DNA of 11,724 nucleotides from JAMCQB01 sp947085305 (lineage in GTDB: Bacteria > Nitrospirota > Thermodesulfovibrionia > Thermodesulfovibrionales > UBA9159). Shown here piece after piece: positions 1 to 6,565 of the stretch. A program made the position numbers and the translations under genes. Under the pieces are notes generated by a model. It did not search any database and had not been told where the DNA came from. It was given only the letters and a program-made list of their open reading frames with translations. The DNA lies in the NCBI GenBank assembly GCA_947085305.1, contig CAMTVV010000010.1, positions 1-11,724 on the forward strand. The letters are read 5' to 3'. Each line of letters begins with the position of its first letter. Position 1 is the stretch's first letter.

Positions 1-19
1 AAGTCCTGAAAACACTATA

Positions 20-110
20 ATTGTCATGCTGAACTTGTTTCAGCATCTAATAAAACCAATGTCCTGAATCAAGTTCAGGATCTGAGACCCTGAAATAAAT
101 TCAGGGTGAC
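20..110. repeat. Cluster of three REP-like palindromes
   Basis: Three short hairpins, each with a 5-nt loop, lie in a row. Arms are 26-33 with 39-46 (ATGCTGAA/TTCAGCAT), 62-68 with 74-80 (TCCTGAA/TTCAGGA) and 87-94 with 100-107 (ACCCTGAA/TTCAGGGT). All share the core CTGAA-n5-TTCAG. Units one and three are also flanked by GTCA on one side and TCT on the other, and read in opposite directions. This is what dispersed REP-like palindromes look like. The cluster lies just after the 3' end of nuoG. It could stop transcription or protect mRNA ends, but no T-tract follows any stem, so a classical intrinsic terminator is not supported. Mobility is inferred only from the shared core. Confidence 0.75.
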
Positions 111-142
111 AAATTGAGATTTTTGCAAAAGGCTCCCCATTT

Positions 143-2731
143 TTACTTTTTGATAAAAACCTCATTGCCATCCAATGCAGGGGTCTTTATTACAGGATTT
201 ATCTTCCACTTCATGATCTCAAAAACTCCTTTACACTCGAAGTTTGGAATAAGGACGACATTTTCAGGCAGATAAGGGTCTATTTGCGCAGACAGCGTAA
301 TGCCGCCGGCGCCGGTAGAGACGTTCACATGATCACCATCCCCTATGGATAGTCTCTCTGCAAGAACTCTGGACATCTTTGCATATGGTTCAGGAGAAAT
401 GCTTTTTAAGGCTGAAGAATACCTGCTTGAGTTTTCTGAATGAAAAAGAGAGACATCCCTCTGAACATAAACGCTGCTCATCTGAGGTTTTTTCATGAGA
501 GAGCGTATATCGGGCAGGTCAATCCCTGCTATATGTACATCATGCCTCAATGGTTCGCCCTTGTATGGCCAGATGCATGTGCCGCTCTTCATATCATCAG
601 GAGTAATGTATCTGTAAAGGAGTGAAACCCTGGCGATCTCTGCAAATATGTCCGCCGCGCTCCTGAAGCCCATATCAAGGCCCAGTATCTTGCTCAGCTC
701 GGCAATTGCCTTCCACTCCTCCATGCCCTTTCCTTCCACCGCCCTTCTTGTGAGCTGTATTCTCCGTTCAAGATTTGTGTATGATCCATCCTTTTCCGTC
801 CACGCAAGGGCTGGGAGCACAACATCCGCAATCAGGGCCGTTTCTGTAAGATAGCAGTCCTGCACCACGAGGAATTCAATGTTATCAAGGGCCTCTTTCA
901 CATAGTTTGTACCGGGAAGACCGAGGGCCACATTTTCACCCATCACATAGAGGGCCTTTATCCTGCCGGCATGTGCAGCTTCTATAATCTCCACAAAACT
1001 GAGTCCGGGGCTGGAAGGAATCCCGGTCCCGATAACTGCCTCGCATCTCTTTCTGAAAGTCTCTATCTCCAACGGCCTTCCGCACGGAAGCATGTCGGGC
1101 TGGCAGCCCATATCCAGCAACCCCTGTTCATTGGGGAGTTCGGAAAGGAGATATATCCTGCCGTTTAACAGATATACAAGGGCTGCAAGGAGCAGCAGGT
1201 TTACATGTCCGTTCATTGTCTGGACAATGTCTCTTCCGATGATTATCGAAGGATTGGTCATACCGGAGAGGGTGTTCACCGCATCCCTTAACTCATTTAA
1301 ATCTATTCCGCTGATAACAGCTGCTTCTTCCGGAGGAACAGAATGGATGTTATTTATTATTTCCTCAAAGGAAGGCCTTTCCCCCGGCAGAGATTTTTTA
1401 TTCCTTATTTCAGTAACCAATGTTGCCAGAAGCACAGTCTCAGTAAGGGAATTCGGGATTAATTCGTGCGTCGAAAAATTCCTTAAGCCCCGGGAGTAGC
1501 CCACAACCACCACCGGCGCCCCTTTTTTATAGGCAGCCCTTATTTGCAGACCCAATACGGGATTTACAGAAGTGGGGTCGCCGCCGATGATAAAGACGCC
1601 GTCAGAGTTGGATATGCCGTGGATAAGGTTTGCCGTTACCCCCTGTCCGAATATCCTTTCAAAGAATTTCTGTGCAGGTCCGTACGCCAAGCTTGCCGCT
1701 GAATCTACGTTGTTCGTGCCGATGGCTCCCCTGAAAAACTTCTGAAACACATATGCGTCTTCATTTGTGCTTCTTCCCGATAATATGCCTGCTATGACCT
1801 CGCTCCCTTTCTCTTCTTTAATCTCCTTTAACCTATGGGCTATATGCGTAATTGCCTCTGCCCACGCAACAGGCTCCAACTCTCCATTTCTCCGTATTAA
1901 AGGGGTATCCAGTTTATTGCCGTTGTTTACATAGTCATATCCAAACCTTCCCTTACTGCAGAGGAGCCCTTTGTTCAGTCCCAAATCGCTTCTCGGCATA
2001 CTTCTTACAATGGAATTGCCCATCGTCTGTATGACCATGGAACAGCCGACGCCGCAATATGAACATATGGTCTCAACTTCTTTTTCGATTAGCCATGGTC
2101 TGTAACCATGTCTATGCAAGCGTGATGTTATGGCCCCGACAGGGCATACGGTCAAACAGTTTCCACAATACTCGCAGTTGTATCTGCCGCCGGAAAACGG
2201 CTCGACATAGGATTTGCTGCCCCGGTTGGTAATGGCTATGGCTGATGCGCCCTGAACATCGTCACACATCCTCACACATTTTGAGCAGAGAATGCAGCGC
2301 TCCATATTCCTCACAATAAGCGGGTCGTCATAGCTTTCAGGATGTCTTCTTTTGCCTTCAGCAAATCTGCCGGTTGCCGGGCCATACTTCATAGCAAGGT
2401 CCTGCAAATCGCACTCACCGGCCTTGTCGCAGTAAGGGCAATCAAGAGGGTGGTTTATCAGGAGAAACTCGAGGATGGCCCTTCTCGCCTCAATAACACT
2501 ATCTGTCTCGGTCCGGACCACCATGCCGTCGGTTACATATTGGGTGCACGCAGTCAGGAGTTTCGGCACTTTCTCTATCTCAACGAGACAGAGTCTGCAC
2601 CCTCCATATGGTTCAAGGATGTCATGATGGCAAAGAGTCGGTATCTGTATCCCTGCGGTTCTTGCCGCTTCAAGGATGGTAACCGGTTTTCCCAGGGTTA
2701 TCTTCTTTTCGTTTATGGTTATCGTGATCAT
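143..2731 (-). CDS. NuoG-like Fe-S/molybdopterin-fold subunit of NADH dehydrogenase module
   Basis: Large iron-sulfur subunit that takes electrons from the NuoEF diaphorase. The 862 residues match the NuoG/FdhA family in length. Visible in order: plant-type 2Fe-2S ligands C34, C45, C48, C62; the His-ligated cluster H94, C98, C101, C107; two full 4Fe-4S motifs C146/149/152/156 and C186/189/192/196; a further 4Fe-4S at C223, C226, C230, C258; then the molybdopterin oxidoreductase fold and a C-terminal MGD-binding-like domain from about residue 750. The position that is Sec or Cys in formate dehydrogenases is Ala349, and the next residue, normally His, is Tyr350, so formate oxidation is unlikely. 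Paired complete ferredoxin clusters are more FdhA/hydrogenase-like than typical complex I. The ATG has a GGAG site five bases upstream. It is the last gene of the nuoEFG operon in view; whether nuoH or other membrane-arm genes follow lies outside the window. Confidence 0.85.
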   Translation of the reverse strand: MITITINEKKITLGKPVTILEAARTAGIQIPTLCHHDILEPYGGCRLCLVEIEKVPKLLTACTQYVTDGMVVRTETDSVIEARRAILEFLLINHPLDCPYCDKAGECDLQDLAMKYGPATGRFAEGKRRHPESYDDPLIVRNMERCILCSKCVRMCDDVQGASAIAITNRGSKSYVEPFSGGRYNCEYCGNCLTVCPVGAITSRLHRHGYRPWLIEKEVETICSYCGVGCSMVIQTMGNSIVRSMPRSDLGLNKGLLCSKGRFGYDYVNNGNKLDTPLIRRNGELEPVAWAEAITHIAHRLKEIKEEKGSEVIAGILSGRSTNEDAYVFQKFFRGAIGTNNVDSAASLAYGPAQKFFERIFGQGVTANLIHGISNSDGVFIIGGDPTSVNPVLGLQIRAAYKKGAPVVVVGYSRGLRNFSTHELIPNSLTETVLLATLVTEIRNKKSLPGERPSFEEIINNIHSVPPEEAAVISGIDLNELRDAVNTLSGMTNPSIIIGRDIVQTMNGHVNLLLLAALVYLLNGRIYLLSELPNEQGLLDMGCQPDMLPCGRPLEIETFRKRCEAVIGTGIPSSPGLSFVEIIEAAHAGRIKALYVMGENVALGLPGTNYVKEALDNIEFLVVQDCYLTETALIADVVLPALAWTEKDGSYTNLERRIQLTRRAVEGKGMEEWKAIAELSKILGLDMGFRSAADIFAEIARVSLLYRYITPDDMKSGTCIWPYKGEPLRHDVHIAGIDLPDIRSLMKKPQMSSVYVQRDVSLFHSENSSRYSSALKSISPEPYAKMSRVLAERLSIGDGDHVNVSTGAGGITLSAQIDPYLPENVVLIPNFECKGVFEIMKWKINPVIKTPALDGNEVFIKK

Positions 2732-2734
2732 ATT

Positions 2735-2820
2735 AACTCCAAATCAAAATGCAAAAATCAAAATTGTGGAATTCCTTAATTTTAATTTTTAATATTTGAA
2801 TTTTGAATTTTTATTTCAAA
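2735..2820. repeat. AT-rich low-complexity spacer repeat between nuoF and nuoG
   Basis: An AT-rich tract of repeated AAAATYAAAAT/ATTTTGAATTT words fills the 50-bp nuoF-nuoG gap and continues into the last dozen codons of nuoF. It contains an imperfect 24-bp palindrome at 2760-2783, with arms AAAATT/AATTTT around a central GGAATTCC at 2768-2775. Its composition differs sharply from the flanking coding sequence. It resembles the simple-sequence tract at the rimO end near 11058-11131. Confidence 0.6.
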
Positions 2821-4038
2821 CTCCTCCCTGAAATTCCCTATAAAACTCTGCACCGCTGTTGCAGCGCTGTCTCCCAGGGGGCAGAAGGCCTTACCTATAA
2901 TATTATTTGAGACCTCCATCAAGAGGCCGATATCGTCATTGCGTCCGGCGCCCCCGCACATCCTTCCAAGGATTGCCCTCATCCAGCCAATCCCCTCCCT
3001 GCAAGGCGTGCATTTGCCGCAGGATTCATGTTCAAAGAACTTCGTTATCCTCAGGCAAACGTTCACCATGTCAACTGTTTCATCAAAGGCTATGACAGCC
3101 CCTGAACCGAGCAGACTGCCGACCATAGTCAGGCTGCGAAAATCCATATGGCAATCTATTTTATCCGGGGTAAGCACCGGTGTTGATATGCCGCCGGGGA
3201 TTACAGCCTTGAGTTTTTTATCACCCTGGATTCCTCCGCAATGCGTGTAAATAATCTCCCTTAAGGTCACCCCCATAGGAAGTTCATATACGCCCGGTTT
3301 TTTTATATGTCCGCTTACAGAATAAAGCTTCAGACCGGGGCATTCAGGGCTTCCTATTTTCGAATACGCATCCCCGCCGATTTCTATAATATAGGGAATA
3401 TTGGCAAGGGTCTCGACATTATTTATAATTGTGGGCTTTAAAGAAAACCCCTCATTGACAGGAAATGGGGGTTTAATTCTCGGTTGGCCCCTTTTGCCCT
3501 CCAGGGACTCTATAAGCGCTGTCTCTTCGCCACAGATATATGCGCCTGCGCCACAATGGACATGAAGATGAAATCCAACGCCTTTCCCAAGGATATTGTC
3601 GCCAAGATAGTTCTTTTCGCGCGCCTGCTTGATGGCGTTTAAGAGGATGTCTTTTATCTTCGGATATTCTCCCCTGAGGTAGATATATCCCCATGCCGCT
3701 CCAACGGCATACGCTGAAATCACCATTCCTTCTATCAACAGATGCGGATTTTTCTCGAGGATGACCCTGTCCTTAAAGGCGCCGGGTTCGCCTTCATCGG
3801 CATTGCAGAGCAGGTACTTCGGCATTTGAGTGTCTGCTACGGCAAATGACCACTTCATGCCGGTCGGAAAACCTGCGCCTCCTCTGCCCCGTAATCCGGA
3901 CCTCCTCACCTCATCAACAACATCGAAAGGTTTCATCTCAAATGCCTTATGGAGAGCGCTGTATCCGCCTCCTTTTATATACTCATGTATATCAGAAGAT
4001 TTCTGACTGTTTATATTTTTTAACAGGACCTTTTCCAT
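2782..4038 (-). CDS. NADH-quinone oxidoreductase subunit F (NADH- and FMN-binding)
   Basis: Subunit that oxidises NADH through FMN and passes electrons to a 4Fe-4S cluster. Its 418 residues are slightly shorter than E. coli NuoF. The glycine-rich nucleotide/FMN loop is at residues 50-60 (RGRGGAGFPTG), a second family signature GAGAYICGEETAL is at 163-175, and the cluster ligands are C340, C343, C346 (ESCGKCTPC) and C386 (FCPLGD). The start is a single base after the nuoE stop, with a GGAG sequence inside the end of nuoE, so translational coupling is likely. The last residues (about 406-418, ending IQNSNIKN) are encoded by the AT-rich repeat at the operon junction and look like an added tail rather than conserved protein. 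It has no N-terminal thioredoxin-like or C-terminal ferredoxin extension of the hydrogenase HoxF/HndC kind. Confidence 0.95.
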   Translation of the reverse strand: MEKVLLKNINSQKSSDIHEYIKGGGYSALHKAFEMKPFDVVDEVRRSGLRGRGGAGFPTGMKWSFAVADTQMPKYLLCNADEGEPGAFKDRVILEKNPHLLIEGMVISAYAVGAAWGYIYLRGEYPKIKDILLNAIKQAREKNYLGDNILGKGVGFHLHVHCGAGAYICGEETALIESLEGKRGQPRIKPPFPVNEGFSLKPTIINNVETLANIPYIIEIGGDAYSKIGSPECPGLKLYSVSGHIKKPGVYELPMGVTLREIIYTHCGGIQGDKKLKAVIPGGISTPVLTPDKIDCHMDFRSLTMVGSLLGSGAVIAFDETVDMVNVCLRITKFFEHESCGKCTPCREGIGWMRAILGRMCGGAGRNDDIGLLMEVSNNIIGKAFCPLGDSAATAVQSFIGNFREEFEIKIQNSNIKN

Positions 4039-4039
4039 G

Positions 4040-4510
4040 TTATTTATACTGCTCCAGGATGTCTATTATGTTTTCCCCTGTGAGACTGCCATGGAAGTCC
4101 GTGTCAACAAGCATGGCAGGCGCTTTATCACACGCGCCTATACACTCCATGATGACAAGGGAAAACCTGCTGTCAGGGGTGGTCATAGAGGGTTCAAGAC
4201 CGTATCGTTCTTTTAAGATATCCAGGAGCTTTTCCCCTCCCATAATCATGCAGGCAACATTTGTGCATAGCTGGACAAGATGCCTCCCCATCGGCTTGTG
4301 TTTGAACATCGTGTAAAAGGTGGAAACGCCTTTTACCGTTGCCTTCGGGATATTCAGCGCTTCTGCCACCGCTTCTAAGACCTGGGGGCTTAACCATCCA
4401 TACTCTCTCTGAAAAATGTAAAGAGTCGGCAAAAGGCAGAAACGTGAGTCGGGATATTTACTCTTTATTTCATTAATTTCCTTCAGGAGCTCTTTATTCA
4501 ACATTACCAT
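4040..4510 (-). CDS. NADH-quinone oxidoreductase subunit E (thioredoxin-like 2Fe-2S)
   Basis: Small electron-transfer subunit of the NADH-oxidising module. A helical N-terminal domain (about residues 1-70, including the conserved GVSTFYTMF at 61-69) precedes a thioredoxin-like domain with 2Fe-2S ligands C82, C87, C123 and C127. At 156 residues it has the normal length for NuoE. It is the first gene of the minus-strand operon. ATG at 4510 is preceded by a weak AGGG seven bases upstream; a second in-frame ATG lies two codons later (4504). The AGGG-containing segment is duplicated as a 14-bp tandem repeat. Partners NuoF and NuoG follow with a 1-bp and a 50-bp gap. Confidence 0.95.
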   Translation of the reverse strand: MVMLNKELLKEINEIKSKYPDSRFCLLPTLYIFQREYGWLSPQVLEAVAEALNIPKATVKGVSTFYTMFKHKPMGRHLVQLCTNVACMIMGGEKLLDILKERYGLEPSMTTPDSRFSLVIMECIGACDKAPAMLVDTDFHGSLTGENIIDILEQYK

Positions 4511-4514
4511 TTTA

Positions 4515-4542
4515 TTGCCCTATTTCTGTTGCCCTATTTCTG
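4515..4542. repeat. 14-bp tandem duplication in nuoE leader
   Basis: Two perfect adjacent copies of TTGCCCTATTTCTG (4515-4528 and 4529-4542) sit four bases upstream of the nuoE start. On the nuoE strand each copy carries TAGGG, so the duplication doubles the only Shine-Dalgarno-like sequence of this gene. The rest of the 218-bp gap between nuoE and the methionine adenosyltransferase gene holds no ORF. No clear nuoE promoter was identified. Confidence 0.8.
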
Positions 4543-4713
4543 CTGTAGCATAGAGGGCGGTAATTCCGGGCTTTTCGGCATAGTTTCGGGCCATAGGAGA
4601 ATTTTAATAAAGTAGGACAAAAATGTAAAGCCTTGAATTTTTTGCATGGCAGGCTTAAGAGCCGCTTTAGAGCAGCAGACCACCTTTATGAGTTAGCGCT
4701 TTTCATCCATTCT

Positions 4714-4722
4714 TGCTATTAT
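4714..4722 (+). promoter_or_regulatory. Extended -10 element just before methionine adenosyltransferase start
   Basis: TGC followed by TATTAT (hexamer 4717-4722, five of six matches to TATAAT) forms an extended -10 motif ending six bases before the ATG at 4729. A poor -35 candidate, TTAGCG, lies at 4693-4698 with an 18-bp spacer. With usual spacing, transcription would begin at or next to the A of the start codon, giving a leaderless mRNA. No Shine-Dalgarno sequence is present upstream of that ATG. Confidence 0.45.
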
Positions 4723-4728
4723 TACACT

Positions 4729-5931
4729 ATGATCTCTGTTGAGACCTATAAAGGGAAGGCAGTTACGGAACATGACGTTGAGATCGTCGAGAGAAAGGGC
4801 ACGGGACATCCCGATTTCATGTGCGATTCTATAATGGAGGCTATCTCCATCGCCCTCTGCAGGGAGTATATGAAGGTCTTCGGCGCGATCCTTCACCACA
4901 ATATTGATAAGGGTCTCCTTGCAGCAGGAAGGACCGTAAAGACCTTTGGCGGCGGCAGGGTCACAAAGCCCATGGAACTCACTATCGGAGACAGGGCAAC
5001 CTTCAGGGCCGCAGGCAGGAAAATCCCTGTTGCCGACATAGCCGTGGATACGGCAAAAAAATGGATGATGGAGAATATGCGGTTCATCGATCCCGGGAAA
5101 CACCTGAAGTGCAGGGTTGTCCTTGCGCCCGGGTCTGAGGAACTCACTGATATTTTCTTAAGGCCGGGAAAAGTGAGGGCTGCCAATGACACTTCTGCCG
5201 CGGTCGGATATTATCCATTGAGTCCTACAGAAACAGTGGTGCATGATCTGGAGAGATACCTGAACTCAAAAAAGTTCAAGGACAGATATCCCGATTCCGG
5301 GGAAGACGTGAAGGTCATGGGCCTGAGACGCGGCGATATACTGGATATTACTGTTGCAATGCCCTTTATCGCCCGCTTCATCCGATCAGAAAAAGAATAT
5401 TTCGAGAGAAAAGAGATTGTCCGTGGAGTGATGATGAAGTTCCTCAAAAAATATGAGGGCTTCAAAAAGCGGGAAGTCCATTTCAACACCCTGGATGAAA
5501 GGGGCAGAGGGCTCGGCGGCATCTACCTGAGCCTGCTCGGAACATCTGCTGAGGATGCGGATTCAGGACAGGTGGGCCGGGGCAACAGGGTGAACGGCCT
5601 CATCTCCATGAACAGGCCCATGGGCACAGAGGCAGCAGCAGGGAAAAACCCGGTGAGCCATGTGGGGAAGATTTACAATGTCCTGGCCCATTCCATGGCG
5701 CGAAAGGTCTATGAGGAGGTGGAAGGGTTGAAGGAAGTGTATATCCTTCTCCTCAGCAGGATAGGCACGCCCATTGACGCCCCCCGGATGGCCTCGGCAC
5801 AGGTACTGACCGACGGAGGGCTGAAACTGAAAGACGTTTCAAAAAAGATTACAGGCATCATCGAAAGGGAGATGGCGAATATCCGTAAGTTCTGCATGGA
5901 CCTGAGCAAAGGGAAATATCCGATCTGCTGA
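4729..5931 (+). CDS. S-adenosylmethionine synthetase, archaeal type
   Basis: Makes S-adenosylmethionine from methionine and ATP in the cytoplasm. Numbering from ATG 4729, the protein has GHPD at 26-29, GGGRV at 74-78, LHHN at 55-58, GTSAE at 271-275, VGRGNRVNG at 282-290 and AAAGKNPVSHVGKIYN at 302-317. These are signatures of the archaeal methionine adenosyltransferase family. The GAGDQG motif of the usual bacterial MetK is absent. Length is 400 residues, the family norm. The reading frame is open 32 codons further upstream (to 4633), but that part does not resemble the family. The chosen start also has an extended -10 motif directly before it and no Shine-Dalgarno site. It stands alone on the plus strand, divergent from nuoE and convergent with the release-factor-like gene. 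Archaeal-type enzymes occur in a minority of bacteria, so ancient transfer from archaea is a reasonable inference. Confidence 0.9.
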   Translation: MISVETYKGKAVTEHDVEIVERKGTGHPDFMCDSIMEAISIALCREYMKVFGAILHHNIDKGLLAAGRTVKTFGGGRVTKPMELTIGDRATFRAAGRKIPVADIAVDTAKKWMMENMRFIDPGKHLKCRVVLAPGSEELTDIFLRPGKVRAANDTSAAVGYYPLSPTETVVHDLERYLNSKKFKDRYPDSGEDVKVMGLRRGDILDITVAMPFIARFIRSEKEYFERKEIVRGVMMKFLKKYEGFKKREVHFNTLDERGRGLGGIYLSLLGTSAEDADSGQVGRGNRVNGLISMNRPMGTEAAAGKNPVSHVGKIYNVLAHSMARKVYEEVEGLKEVYILLLSRIGTPIDAPRMASAQVLTDGGLKLKDVSKKITGIIEREMANIRKFCMDLSKGKYPIC

Positions 5932-5933
5932 TT

Positions 5934-6356
5934 TCATTGCGCATCCATTCCACCCCTGTATGACCTGAGCTTTTTCTTTTCGGAGGTGATCTTCTTTTCC
6001 GCCAGCATCTTTTCCTTTGCCCTCTTTGAGCGTTTTCTCTTCTGGCGCCTTATCTTCTCTATCCTCTGTCTCTCCTCGCTCTCCCTGCCCTTTATCAATT
6101 CCCCGGCCTTTTTGACCAGGATCACCCTTGCCCTGTAACGGTTCAACGCCTGTGAACGCTCCTCCTGGCACTTCACCTCAATGCCCGTAGGGATGTGCTT
6201 CAGATAAACACACGTCGAGGTCTTGTTCACCTTCTGCCCGCCCTTCCCGCCTGAACGGACAAAGGATTCCGCTATCTCCTCTTCACGGATGTTCAAGGCC
6301 TCCATCTTCGCCTTCAGTTCCTTTGCCTTTGGCTGACTGACAGAAAATATTCCCAT
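5934..6356 (-). CDS. GGQ-motif peptide chain release factor-like protein (ribosome rescue)
   Basis: Short protein carrying only the class I release-factor catalytic domain. The sequence around the GGQ is SGGKGGQKVNKTSTCV (35-50), with GGQ at 39-41, where the glutamine would promote peptidyl-tRNA ester hydrolysis. It lacks the stop-codon-recognition domains of RF1/RF2. From about residue 90 to 131 the tail is very rich in Lys and Arg, as in ArfB/ICT1-type rescue factors whose tail binds rRNA. The KxNKT...C...LKH...VKC pattern looks closer to the mitochondrial MTRFR (C12orf65) group than to E. coli ArfB. At 140 residues it matches that group's size. A role in releasing peptides from stalled ribosomes or split large subunits is inferred. 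It has no Shine-Dalgarno site; a -10-like TAAAAT sits seven bases before the ATG. The 3' end is 2 bp from that of the convergent adenosyltransferase gene. Confidence 0.85.
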   Translation of the reverse strand: MGIFSVSQPKAKELKAKMEALNIREEEIAESFVRSGGKGGQKVNKTSTCVYLKHIPTGIEVKCQEERSQALNRYRARVILVKKAGELIKGRESEERQRIEKIRRQKRKRSKRAKEKMLAEKKITSEKKKLRSYRGGMDAQ

Positions 6357-6363
6357 GGAGAGT

Positions 6364-6390
6364 ATTTTACCACTTTTGGAGGACTGTCAG
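6364..6390 (-). promoter_or_regulatory. Promoter of release-factor-like gene
   Basis: On the minus strand, CTGACA (6385-6390, five of six matches to TTGACA) and TAAAAT (6364-6369, five of six) are separated by 15 bp. TGG directly precedes the -10, making it an extended -10. The hexamer ends seven bases before the ATG at 6356, so transcription probably begins at or near the start codon. Confidence 0.45.
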
Positions 6391-6412
6391 AGGGATCGAG
6401 GAAATATGAGGG

Positions 6413-6535
6413 ATGATTGCGAGTATGGCATGGTGTCCGCGCCTTTCCAAAAAGATAAGGATGGTGGACCTGCCTGCCGGACTGGAGGTCATAAAAGAAG
6501 GCGCTGGCCTGGTTCGCGAAGCATGCGCCAGATGA
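6413..6535 (+). CDS. Possible 40-residue small protein, unrecognised
   Basis: A 40-codon frame starting ATG at 6413 (alternative ATG at 6425) encodes a basic, moderately hydrophobic peptide containing KKIRMVDLPAGLEVI. It lies between the release-factor-like gene and the promoter of the radical SAM remnant. Ribosome-binding support is poor: GAGG touches the first ATG and better fits an ATG in another frame at 6406. Its only merit is a plausible amino acid composition; it may be chance or another gene remnant. Confidence 0.2.
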   Translation: MIASMAWCPRLSKKIRMVDLPAGLEVIKEGAGLVREACAR

Positions 6536-6540
6536 TACTG

Positions 6541-6549
6541 TGATATAAT
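6541..6549 (+). promoter_or_regulatory. Extended -10 promoter of the radical SAM remnant
   Basis: TGA followed by a perfect TATAAT (6544-6549) forms a full extended -10 motif, 16 bases before the ATG at 6566. No good -35 is visible, which extended -10 promoters tolerate. The expected start site leaves a leader of about 10 nt without a Shine-Dalgarno sequence. The promoter thus appears intact although the gene behind it is broken. Confidence 0.5.
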
Positions 6550-6565
6550 GGCAGAAGGTTTTAGT

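Noticed and set aside
20..110. Intrinsic terminator or CRISPR array
   Set aside because: Stems lack a following T-tract on either strand, and the units are diverged palindromes in mixed orientation without unique spacers of constant length.
143..2731. Annotation as formate dehydrogenase alpha subunit
   Set aside because: The catalytic Cys/Sec and the adjacent His are replaced by Ala349 and Tyr350, so the name would claim an activity the sequence does not support.
4633..4728. Upstream extension of the adenosyltransferase by 32 codons
   Set aside because: The extra residues do not resemble the family N-terminus, and a promoter-like element lies inside the extension.
4511..4728. SAM riboswitch upstream of the adenosyltransferase
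   Set aside because: No conserved SAM aptamer elements were recognised, and the likely start site leaves no leader RNA.
6355..6543. 62-codon plus-strand frame next to the release-factor-like gene
   Set aside because: Composition is unlike a protein (many Arg, Gly, Asp, no hydrophobic core) and it begins over the other gene's start region; only its ATG at 6406 has a ribosome-binding-like GAGG.
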